DNA of 64,000 nucleotides from Oleispira sp036960605 (lineage in GTDB: Bacteria; Pseudomonadota; Gammaproteobacteria; Pseudomonadales; Oceanobacteraceae), in assembly GCA_036960605.1 (NCBI GenBank), contig JBALXI010000024.1, positions 1 to 64,000 on the forward strand. Direction: 5' to 3'. The notes beneath the pieces were generated by a model, which searched no databases, was not told the DNA's origin, and saw nothing but the letters and a program-made list of their open reading frames with translations. The position numbers were made by a program, and so were the translations under genes. Below are positions 35,367-43,700 of the stretch, piece by piece. Every line of letters starts with the position of its first letter. The first letter of the stretch is position 1.

Positions 35367-36041
35367 TTAGTTTGCTTGTATTTGCGATTGGCCGGGCTTC
35401 CAGCTTGGGCTGTCGATATTATTCAGCTGAACCCGTTGCAGAAAGTATTTAAAGCCTTGCTTAGTCTCCGCAGCAGACTTGCCTTGTTGAGTTAATACGA
35501 ACTCCGAAAACATATGCTTTACATACAGCGCTTTTAATTGTTCGGCTAGCGGCTTGTCGTTAGAGCCATTGAAGAACAAGGTAGTATCTATCTGACACGA
35601 CTTTATATAAGCAACAAAATCCTCAGCATGATTAACCTGCTCAAACGCGACGCAGTGTTGCCAAATTTCACGCACTAAGCTTTCGTTGTTATTCCACATG
35701 CCGGTTAAATAAGGCTCAAGCTCACCGTGGAAGTTACTGTTAAAACAAAGATACTTAGATTTAAGCTGGTCACGTTTAAAATCATTACCTTGCTGGAAAA
35801 ACACATCGTTCAAAACAAACAAGCGGGCAAAATAAGTATTGTCTGTTTTAGCAAATAAACTGCCTTCGTCAGAAGGCAAAGCCTGCAGCAAGCGGCGGAT
35901 TTCTTTATCGTGAGACTGGTTCTGATTTATCGGTGCCGAGTCAGTATTTGAATTCAAATTAGAATTAAACACAGACGCGTAGCCATTAATAATCGGGCAT
36001 AACGTTGTTAAGCCATAAGCTTGGCCAGAAGTATTTGCCAT
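35367..36041 (-). CDS. Unknown protein, peroxidase-associated paralogue 2
   Basis: Not recognised as a named family. The 224-residue product begins MANTSGQAYGLTTLCPI, paralleling the N-terminus of the upstream gene (MSNISGKAYAINVITPI). It shares YLCFNSNFHGELEPYLTGMW with that protein's YMMFESNFNGSWDQYIDSF. No signal peptide and no clear membrane helix. A GGAGG lies upstream inside the end of the previous gene, whose stop is three bases away. Proteins of this pattern next to DyP peroxidases suggest a partner or substrate-handling role, which is inference only. Confidence 0.75.
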   Translation of the reverse strand: MANTSGQAYGLTTLCPIINGYASVFNSNLNSNTDSAPINQNQSHDKEIRRLLQALPSDEGSLFAKTDNTYFARLFVLNDVFFQQGNDFKRDQLKSKYLCFNSNFHGELEPYLTGMWNNNESLVREIWQHCVAFEQVNHAEDFVAYIKSCQIDTTLFFNGSNDKPLAEQLKALYVKHMFSEFVLTQQGKSAAETKQGFKYFLQRVQLNNIDSPSWKPGQSQIQAN

Positions 36042-36044
36042 AAC

Positions 36045-36671
36045 CTAAGCCTCCTTGGCGTTTGAAAAAGGTGACGGAGAAAATGCAGGGCCCACATCCA
36101 TGCTGCCCAAGTGCTGCTGATTATCGCGCAATAACGCATTGTACGCGGCAAGAAATTCGTCATCTTCCAGCTCTAATTTCGATTCACTAAAAGCTTTCAA
36201 ATTATCGAACAAAGCACTGGCCGACTTAACATCATTAGACGCTGCACACGGGTATGCATTGTAGAAATGATCATTCTCAACCTGATTAAAACGAATGTAA
36301 TCATAAAAATCATGCAGCGGAATCGACTTCGGGTAGCCCACGTTAAAACGCCAGAATAAATCCAGCCCCTCAGGAATGGCAAAAGAAAAAGAATCAATAT
36401 ACTGATCCCAACTGCCATTGAAGTTACTTTCGAACATCATATAGCTGTAATGCAAATCTTCTTTCGGCTGGCTTGGGGCTAGGTGAGGGAAGCTATCGCG
36501 ACCAATAACCGTCCAGCGCGCATAATGAATCAGCGACAGATTAATCAGACCTTTGAGGTTAGACGGAAACAGCACCACAAATTTAAAGGCAATGTATTGC
36601 CAAAGGGCTTTCCACCAAGGAATAGGCGTAATTACGTTAATGGCATAGGCTTTGCCAGAGATATTCGACAT
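36045..36671 (-). CDS. Unknown protein, peroxidase-associated paralogue 1
   Basis: The 208-residue product shares two segments with the next gene: the N-terminal SGKAYAINVITPI and YMMFESNFNGSWDQYIDSF. It differs by a hydrophobic stretch at about residues 18-50 (WWKALWQYIAFKFVVLFPSN) that could touch the membrane. It also has FSFAIPEGLDLFWRFNVGYP. The ATG at 36671 is preferred to an extension to 36707 because it aligns with the paralogue and follows AAAGGA. First gene of the run that ends with the DyP peroxidase. Confidence 0.75.
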   Translation of the reverse strand: MSNISGKAYAINVITPIPWWKALWQYIAFKFVVLFPSNLKGLINLSLIHYARWTVIGRDSFPHLAPSQPKEDLHYSYMMFESNFNGSWDQYIDSFSFAIPEGLDLFWRFNVGYPKSIPLHDFYDYIRFNQVENDHFYNAYPCAASNDVKSASALFDNLKAFSESKLELEDDEFLAAYNALLRDNQQHLGSMDVGPAFSPSPFSNAKEA

Positions 36672-36816
36672 ACATAAAATCCTTTTAAAACAGCGCTGCT
36701 GGATCATCCGTGAATCATTAGCCTATATTAAGCGAGACGCTGCTTTTGGTCTATAGCCTCTGCCGACATTGCGATCCTAAAACTTACAGAAGTTAACAAA
36801 AGACAGGAAAGAAATT

Positions 36817-37043
36817 TCACCACCGAGGCACCGAGGTCACCGAGAAGGGCGGAGAAGAAGAAGGAGAAGAAGGGCAAAAGGAGTTAAGTGAGCGCGAGTA
36901 TTGGGGTGGTAGAACCCAATTCTAAGAGCTGGTTAATCATCTATTGTGAGGCTGTAAATAAAATTGTGTAACCACCCATTATCATAACCCCCAGTTATCT
37001 TTTCCTCCGCTCTTCTCGGTGACCTCGGTGGCTCGGTGGTTAA
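36817..37043. repeat. Inverted-repeat element B (CACCGAGG ends)
   Basis: Left end ACCACCGAGGCACCGAGG followed by TCACCGAGAAG; right end CTTCTCGGTGACCTCGGTGG then CTCGGTGGT. The ends pair as reverse complements over some 28 bases. Size (227 bases) and end motifs match element A; the interior differs. It occupies much of the 500-base gap between the DyP operon and gltX, in which no gene is seen. Confidence 0.78.
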
Positions 37044-37170
37044 CCGCTCTTCGCCGTGTACCGTCCCCCTTGTGGTGAATCGCTTTAACTATTCGCTAAT
37101 CAGCCCACGTGCTTTATAATGCCCGCCAATTAACCTTATACCTTTTAATCAACAGAATTAGAGAGTCATC

Positions 37171-38673
37171 ATGACCGTACGTACTCGCGTCGCGCCATCC
37201 CCAACCGGTGATCCACACGTAGGCACCGCTTACATCGCACTTTTCAACCTGGCTTTTGCTCGTAAGCATGGCGGCAAGTTCATTCTTCGCATCGAAGATA
37301 CCGATCAAAGCCGCAGCACGCCAGAATCAGAAAAAGCGATTCTAGACAGCATGCGCTGGTTGGGTCTGGATTGGGATGAAGGTCCAGATGTAGGTGGAGA
37401 GTACGGTCCATACCGTCAAAGCGAGCGCAAAGATGACTACGCTCAATATGCCGAACAGCTAATAGAGAAAGGTCATGCTTTCCGTTGCTACCGTACCAGC
37501 GAAGAACTCACAGAATTGCGTGAAGGTATCGCCGATCTAGGCCGTGCCCTAAAGCCAAGCGATCTAAAGCTTGCTGAAGAAGAAGTTGCTAAGCGCGCAG
37601 CTAATGGCGACTCGTTTGTTGTACGCATGAACGTACCAGAAGAAGGCATCTGCCCAATCGACGACATGCTACGCGGCCGCATCGAAATGGATTGGAAAAT
37701 TGTAGATGCACAAATTCTACTAAAATCAGACGGCATGCCAACCTACCACCTAGCTAACGTGGTAGACGATCACCTAATGAAAATCACTCACGTAATACGT
37801 GGTGAAGAGTGGATCAACTCCGCGCCTAAGCACAAACTGCTGTATGAATTCTTCGGTTGGGAAATGCCAGCGCTTTGCCACATGCCGTTATTGCGCAACG
37901 CCGACAAGAGCAAGTTGAGTAAGCGTAAAAACCCAACGTCTATCATGTTCTACCAGCGTATGGGCTACCTGCCAGAAGCACTATTGAACTACCTAGGACG
38001 TATGGGTTGGTCAATGCCGGACGAAAGCGAAAAGTTCACGCGCCAGGAAATGTTCGACAACTTCGACATTCAGCGCGTATCACTGGGCGGCCCGATTTTC
38101 GATACCGAAAAGCTAAGCTGGTTAAACGGCGTATGGTTACGTGAATTAGACGCAGAAAACTTTGCTGAAAAATTCGCCGCCTGGGGCTTAACTAAAGAAC
38201 GCCTAATGCCTCTAGTACCGCACATCCAAACACGCGTAGATACCTTCGCTGATGTGGTGGGTTTAGCAGGGCACTTCTTAGCCGGCATGACCGAACTAAC
38301 AGAAGAAAGCTTCACCCATAAAAACCTAGAGCAAGAACAGCAAGTAGAAATTCTACAGTTCGCACTATGGCAACTAGAAGCCGTACGCCACTGGGATCGC
38401 GATCAGCTGCAAAAGCGCATGTTCGCTTTGGCCAAGAACATGGAAATCAAACCAAAAGATTTCTTGAATCCTTTGTTCATCGCCATCGCCGGCACCAGCG
38501 AAACCATCTCAGTACTCGACAGCATGGCATTGCTAGGCCCAGACATGAGCCGCGCACGCTTACGTCACGCCATTAATATCTTGGGCGGAGTAGGGAAGAA
38601 GAAACTGAAGAAAATGGAAAAGTCCTACCGCAGCCACGAAGCCGCCGTTGACGCCGCTTTAATAGAAGCTTAA
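37171..38673 (+). CDS. gltX: Glutamate--tRNA ligase
   Basis: Class I aminoacyl-tRNA synthetase charging tRNA-Glu. The 500-residue protein has the HIGH-type motif APSPTGDPHVGTAY at residues 8-21, RIEDTDQSRSTPESE, YHLANVVDDHLMKITHVIRG, and the KMSKS-type motif KSKLSKRKNPTS near 246. It belongs to the same branch as Pseudomonas GltX (NYLGRMGWSMPDE). The zinc-binding cysteines of the enteric enzyme are absent in the corresponding region (RCYRTSEELTEL). The ATG at 37171 follows AGAGAG. Its cognate tRNA-Glu gene lies 400 bases downstream. Confidence 0.97.
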   Translation: MTVRTRVAPSPTGDPHVGTAYIALFNLAFARKHGGKFILRIEDTDQSRSTPESEKAILDSMRWLGLDWDEGPDVGGEYGPYRQSERKDDYAQYAEQLIEKGHAFRCYRTSEELTELREGIADLGRALKPSDLKLAEEEVAKRAANGDSFVVRMNVPEEGICPIDDMLRGRIEMDWKIVDAQILLKSDGMPTYHLANVVDDHLMKITHVIRGEEWINSAPKHKLLYEFFGWEMPALCHMPLLRNADKSKLSKRKNPTSIMFYQRMGYLPEALLNYLGRMGWSMPDESEKFTRQEMFDNFDIQRVSLGGPIFDTEKLSWLNGVWLRELDAENFAEKFAAWGLTKERLMPLVPHIQTRVDTFADVVGLAGHFLAGMTELTEESFTHKNLEQEQQVEILQFALWQLEAVRHWDRDQLQKRMFALAKNMEIKPKDFLNPLFIAIAGTSETISVLDSMALLGPDMSRARLRHAINILGGVGKKKLKKMEKSYRSHEAAVDAALIEA

Positions 38674-38697
38674 AAGCGTAGTAGAAGAGATAAGAAG

Positions 38698-38851
38698 TTC
38701 ACCACGGAGGGCACGGAGGCGCTGCGCTACACGGAGTGAAAAATAGGGGAGAGAAGCAAGGGTTAGTCCCGCGGCACCGCCTTATATTTTGCCTTTCTTT
38801 CCCTTGCTCTACCTCTGTGTAGCGCAGCGTCTCCGTGTACTCCGTGGTGAA
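38698..38851. repeat. Inverted-repeat element C (CACGGAGG ends)
   Basis: Left end TTCACCACGGAGGGCACGGA plus GGCGCTGCGCTACACGGAG; right end CTCTGTGTAGCGCAGCGTCT then CCGTGTACTCCGTGGTGAA. The termini are reverse complements over about 40 bases. Same architecture as elements A and B but a divergent subfamily (CGGAGG instead of CCGAGG). Lies between gltX and the tRNA promoter. Confidence 0.8.
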
Positions 38852-38915
38852 ATAGCTCTTATCCCGTATCTTTTAGTTTTTTCACCTAACTCATTGAAAA
38901 AACTAAGAAAAGTTG

Positions 38916-38944
38916 TTGACAGTATTGGTTCTCGGGCATATTAT
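38916..38944 (+). promoter_or_regulatory. Strong sigma-70-type promoter of the tRNA operon
   Basis: TTGACA at 38916-38921 matches the -35 consensus exactly. After 17 bases comes TATTAT (38939-38944), one change from TATAAT. Transcription would begin near 38951, about a dozen bases before the tRNA-Ala gene. Confidence 0.88.
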
Positions 38945-38962
38945 ACGCACACGTTTTGAGAC

Positions 38963-39038
38963 GGGGCCTTAGCTCAGCTGGGAGAGCGCAACACTGGCAG
39001 TGTTGAGGTCAACGGTTCGATCCCGTTAGGCTCCACCA
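38963..39038 (+). tRNA. tRNA-Ala (GGC)
   Basis: A 76-base cloverleaf: acceptor GGGGCCT pairs with AGGCTCC including the G3-U70 pair that identifies alanine tRNA. The D-arm contains AGCTCAGCTGGGAGAGC, the anticodon loop is CTGGCAG (anticodon GGC), and the T-arm GGTTCGATCC. The CCA end is encoded. First of two tRNA genes under the promoter at 38916-38944. Confidence 0.97.
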
Positions 39039-39062
39039 AATTTCAAAACGTATTGTCTTAGT

Positions 39063-39138
39063 GTCCCCATCGTCTAGAGGCCTAGGACACCGCCCTTTCA
39101 CGGCGGTAACAGGGGTTCGAATCCCCTTGGGGATACCA
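39063..39138 (+). tRNA. tRNA-Glu (TTC)
   Basis: A 76-base cloverleaf: acceptor GTCCCCA pairs with TGGGGAT, the anticodon loop CTTTCAC gives anticodon TTC, and the T-arm has AGGGGTTCGAATCCCCT. CCA is encoded. It lies 24 bases after tRNA-Ala and is the substrate of GltX encoded just upstream. Confidence 0.97.
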
Positions 39139-39180
39139 TTTACTCTCTTTTGAGAAGAGCAGTAAACACTAAGATAAATC

Positions 39181-39214
39181 AACCGAACATAAGCAATTAT
39201 GATTCGGTTTTTTT
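39181..39214 (+). terminator. Rho-independent terminator of the tRNA operon
   Basis: AACCGAA pairs with TTCGGTT around a 15-base loop that can extend the stem further (CATAA/TTATG), followed by TTTTTT. It lies 42 bases after tRNA-Glu. Confidence 0.8.
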
Positions 39215-39277
39215 ATGCCTGTAGTTCAGTATTTTCTCTTTCTCTTCACCCCACTTTTGTAGTATCTCCCACCCCCC

Positions 39278-39314
39278 CCTCTGTAAGCGAAGCGCTCTGT
39301 GTCCTCTGTGATCA
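39278..39314. repeat. Half copy (D) of the inverted-repeat elements
   Basis: CCTCTGTAAGCGAAGCGCTC followed by TGTGTCCTCTGTGATCAA mirrors the right end of element C (CCTCTGTGTAGCGCAGCGTC..., ...GTGGTGAA). No matching left end is visible, so it looks like a decayed or solitary end. Apart from this and two terminators, the 385-base gap 39139-39523 holds no supported gene. Confidence 0.55.
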
Positions 39315-39353
39315 ATCGCTTTAATCTTTTCTTCCCAATCACAAATCCAAGAC

Positions 39354-39386
39354 AAAAAAATACCGAGCATCTTTCGATAACTCGGC
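39354..39386 (-). terminator. Terminator downstream of the barrel protein gene
   Basis: On the minus strand, GCCGAG and CTCGGT form a stem around a 13-base loop, followed by ATTTTTTT. It lies about 140 bases beyond the stop of the gene at 39524-40609. The flanking sequence AATCCAAGACAAAAAAATAC recurs at the terminator near 45513. Confidence 0.65.
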
Positions 39387-39523
39387 AAGGCCGGAGCAGT
39401 CTATTTCTCCATATGGCAATCGGTGCACTCACCGCAAAGGCTAACCCATTGGCAATAATGCCAAGAAAGGGGTAGCCCAAAAAGTGCATTAATTATTAAA
39501 CATACCGATACTATTAACAATAC

Positions 39524-40609
39524 TTAGAACGTGTAATTAAATGCAAAGTTCACAATTAACTGCTGGCTTTTTGAAAGATCAAGCGTTTGTGACGCTAAAG
39601 TCGTAGAGAAGTTGGGGTGGCTAAAAGAAACTTTGCTGCTCGAATGAGTAGGGTCGTATTGAACTGAATAAATTACTTCTTCAGCTTTAGAAAACCAACT
39701 AACAGTATTTACCCACTCAATACCATGAAAATAAAACTCTCTTATCGCAGTAAAATAGCCATCACTGCGAAAGGAAATCCCTTTGCTCGCAAAGCTCCCT
39801 CCTAAAGGTAGGGCAATCCGTCCGTAATGAAACGCAGGGACAGTTAATACCACATCATCATAGTATTCATAACCAAATAACAAAAAAGCAGTTTGAGTTG
39901 AAATTTGAGCCGTCGTAGTCGGCAGTCCATCCCAATATACTCGGCTGGCGATATTAATGCCTTGGTAATAGGCGGTGATATATTCTGATTGGTAAGTCGC
40001 TTCAAAATCCAGTCCGTAGAGCTGACCTATATAATCGCCATTTAGCGGGCGTCGAACAACATGGTCTTTTGTATAGTGATAATCCAAGTCCAGAGTGCCT
40101 CCCCAGTCCTGCGTATTACTATAAAACAACTCACCCTCTAAATCCCCCCAGATAATATCAGTCAACCTTAGGGCGGTTAGGGTGGGTGTCATGATAAGGA
40201 AACTAGTTTGGGTGGGTGAGATTTCAAAGGTGTAGCCCAATTGAATTCCTTCACCAGAGTAAGACTTTGCTTGCAGAGCTGAGTGTATTCTTAGTTCTTC
40301 ATCCAGCTCTACATCGTTATTGTAATAATAGAATCCACGGGCTAGATCATTGCTAATTAAAAACTCATGGTAGGTGCGTGACAAAATTGAAAATCTAAAA
40401 TTTCCCGATGTAACTTGGACTTTATTTTCTAAAAACGATATCGCGTCTTTGCCAGGCTTCATGTCGCCGTGCCAGTCATTCGCCAGCTGTAAAATAGCCA
40501 TTGGCCCAGCATAGCTAAAATGATCAAGAGAATAGGTGATCTTATCTTCGGCGTTGCTAAAAAGCGAAAGCAAAAAGAGGGTGGGGAAAAGCAAGCAGCG
40601 AAATAGCAA
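39524..40609 (-). CDS. Outer-membrane beta-barrel-like protein, unknown
   Basis: Not recognised. The 361-residue product has a signal peptide (CLLFPTLFLLSLFSNA) and a mature part rich in short alternating aromatic strands (FYYYNNDVELDEELRIHSAL, GTLDLDYHYTKDH, FLLFGYEYYDDVVLTV). It ends with VNFAFNYTF, the terminal Phe typical of BAM substrates. These features indicate an outer-membrane barrel, with no visible plug domain. It is downstream of the giant lipoprotein gene but separated from it by a terminator, so the two are probably separate units. Confidence 0.72.
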   Translation of the reverse strand: MLFRCLLFPTLFLLSLFSNAEDKITYSLDHFSYAGPMAILQLANDWHGDMKPGKDAISFLENKVQVTSGNFRFSILSRTYHEFLISNDLARGFYYYNNDVELDEELRIHSALQAKSYSGEGIQLGYTFEISPTQTSFLIMTPTLTALRLTDIIWGDLEGELFYSNTQDWGGTLDLDYHYTKDHVVRRPLNGDYIGQLYGLDFEATYQSEYITAYYQGINIASRVYWDGLPTTTAQISTQTAFLLFGYEYYDDVVLTVPAFHYGRIALPLGGSFASKGISFRSDGYFTAIREFYFHGIEWVNTVSWFSKAEEVIYSVQYDPTHSSSKVSFSHPNFSTTLASQTLDLSKSQQLIVNFAFNYTF

Positions 40610-40658
40610 AATGTTATTCCTAGGAGGTAAGCATAAAACGAGGCCAATATTTTAACAT

Positions 40659-40682
40659 AAAAAAGGGCAGCCTAAGCTGCCC
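40659..40682 (-). terminator. Rho-independent terminator after the large lipoprotein gene
   Basis: On the minus strand GGGCAGC and GCTGCCC form a 7-bp perfect stem with a 4-base loop, followed by TTTTTT. It lies 33 bases after the stop at 40715. Confidence 0.9.
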
Positions 40683-40714
40683 ATCTTCATACGTAAATTA
40701 ACCGAGCTTAAATT

Positions 40715-43700
40715 TTATTGCGCACTGGGTGCAATTAAAAGATTAGGCGTTGCCACTAAATCCATGCCACTGCCGTCAGAAAACCTAAACACAGGAAGTC
40801 CATTACGATCTTCTAAATCAGCTACTTTAAGGTCATTAACGAAAATCTCGCCCTTGAAATTAAAGTCATCTTCGCAGGCTTCAATGGAATCGTTATCATG
40901 AATACCATCGTCATTTTTATCGGTCGCACACTTAGCGGTAATCGTCATTTCCGTATCCGCATTACTGATCATTAAATTCAAGCCATCTGGATCAGAAAAT
41001 CCCTTAGTCGAATCCATATTCAGAATGATTGCACGAGTGCCGTTAATTAACTTAACTGTACTTTTTGCATCATCAAGACCTAAGCGATCAACAAATACAA
41101 CCAGTTCAGCATCATCCAGACCTGTTAGCTGTGCTTTTACAGACAACGCTGCACTCACTTCAATATAGGCAGCATCGGTTTCAAAATCGAAGGCATCAAA
41201 GTTAGGCGAGTAGTCGCTAATAATAATATCAAATTGCATTTCAGTAACCATGCTCTCAGGTTCAGGTTCAGACACTGATTCAGGTCCTGGTCCTGGTCCT
41301 GGTTCTGGCTCTGGCTCTGGCTCTGGAAGAGGGTAGGTGTGATGCAGGTAAACGCTGCCAAACTGGGTATCCAAATCGATCCAGAAATAAGGCTGAGGAA
41401 TGTTGTAGTTTGATTGAGCATCATTCATAGCATATTCAATCATTCCTTGCTCATTTACAGCAATAACCTGAGCAATTTTGGTGTAGTCAACGGCTGCCGT
41501 AAAGTAGCAGTATTCAAGCGTTTCATTAAAGGCTTCACAGCGATCAAGAGTATGAATAGTTTTATTCAGATTCAGACCCTCAGTAATGCGAGGCAAGTAA
41601 GCATTGCGCTCAGCAACCGTTAAGCCTTTAGGAAACTGAACGTGTTTATACGCTGTTAAGATAAGTTCGCAGCTATTACCAGTACAATTGCCCAGATCGT
41701 AAGCGTAGTCAGAATGATGATTATTACCTTGTGCAATCGTGGTGATTGAATCCTCGCTCATGCTCGCAGCAAAAAGCTCACTGTGCGAAATGGTTACACT
41801 GTATTCGCACTCTGACTCATTACATGCACCTAAAAGTAACTCGTTACTTGGAGTCGCGTATAAGCCGGTTAGGTATCTTTTTGCTCTATCAGTATATTGA
41901 CTCCCATCAACATGATAATCAACCAAGCCCGCAGGAACGTTTTTGATAAGCGTTATGGCAGCGTAATTAAGAGTGCAGTATAAAAAGCCAGGTTGCTCAT
42001 CACAAATGCCGAGTGTGATTTGATTGCCAGGTAACCCGCTGAAGTAGTCAGGAATGTTGCTATTTTCCATAGCTTGCAAAAGGAGACTCGCATCATCTAA
42101 AGCAGCGCCATCTTGAATATAGATGTTCGTATCACTTACTTCAGGAAAACTGAATGTACAGCTTGAGCTATCATCAGGAGCCTCAATGCAACTAACATTG
42201 TCAGCGTGGCGAGATAAGGTGTTTTCATTGGCAATTAACATAATTTGCTTATCGGCAGCAGAAAGAGAGCTAAGAATATTGAAGCTATTCTGACTGACTG
42301 TAGTGATGTCGCACTCTTTAGTCTCGCCGTCAGCTACACCGCAATTAGCAGAGTAAGCGGTATCATTCTTAGGGTTAGCTGCGGCATCAAGCCCTTTTAT
42401 ATAACGAATGCGGTTATTGGCATTGCTAATGTCAGCAGGTACATCAGCAGTTGCAGTATAAACTGCATCCACTAAGCAATAGTCACCTGAATCCTGTTCG
42501 TTGCAGCCTTCACTAATACTGTAATCCGCAGCAGACAAAGACAATAAAGACTCAGGAGCATTAGGAAGGACACGGTTAGCATCATCATTTTGATTGCCAC
42601 TGACTGCATCTGAGTCGGCATTCATTAAGTCAATTTTTTCAGCATCACTAAGGGCTATAGGGAATTCACGGGATACTTTACTGGTATAGATCTTAGTAAT
42701 ATCACAAAGTCTAAATGTGCCATTCTCAGTGGGTGTACAGTTAGATGCATTATAATCTAATGTGAAATTTTCATCTTTAGTTCGAGTAGAAACCGCATTA
42801 AAACCTCTGTCATTGAAGTAACTGATTACGTCGTCATGGGTATCGCCTTTATTAACATAATAACGTGCATGGTTTTCATCGTTTGAGCTAATGCCAAAAT
42901 CAAGAGTTGCAGCAATATCACCCTCATTAATCGAAGTGGGTGCAACAAAATCAATACCTGCAATATCCGCTGTTACTACCGCGTTAATTTCTAAAGAAGC
43001 TGAATTGCCGTTGCCTTGATTGGCCGTAAGCTTACCAAATAAAACAGCTTTATTAGCATGATACTCGGTGCCGTCTTTTAATTTAAAAGGAATGCCCTGA
43101 ATTGTTTTAACCGCTTCCATATGCACTTCAGCGCTGCCTTTAAATACTAGGCTTTCGTCACCTTCAGTAATAGTAAGCGTACCTTCAAAATCCGCACTCC
43201 CGGTTTCGGCAACAAGTTCTTCGTTTTGATTGCCTGACAAGAAAGAAGCCGCTGCGTTAATCTGGCCGGTAAAGCTAGCAGATTGCTGCACGTTGCTAGC
43301 ATTGGTTGTATTGATTGTAGCAATGGAAATATCACCATTAAACTGAGCCGTAGCATTAGCAAGGTCTAAGGCAGGTTCGAAACCTAGGCCTTCGACATTT
43401 GTTTCGCTAAAGTCGCCGTTAACCGTCAGAGTTAAATCGCCATTGATATTTTCGCTCTGATTATTAGAAACTCCAAGCGCCAAATTCACAATGCTCGTAG
43501 TGCTATTATCAGCCGCCTTATCAAAATCTAAATTAACCGCTAGGTTAGTCGTCGTAATCTGATCTCCGCCATCTACGGCAAGCGTTTCTATTGCTTGAAC
43601 ATTTAAATGAATATCAATCGCAGCAACGGCGGCCAAAGAAGGCGCAAGCTCAGAAGTAGGGTCGGAGTATGCAAGGCGATCAGCAGCCGAATTAAACGTA

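Noticed and set aside
39226..39489. 87-residue minus-strand protein between tRNA-Glu and the barrel gene
   Set aside because: Much of it is translated from the repeat end D and a terminator; no ribosome site or family features.
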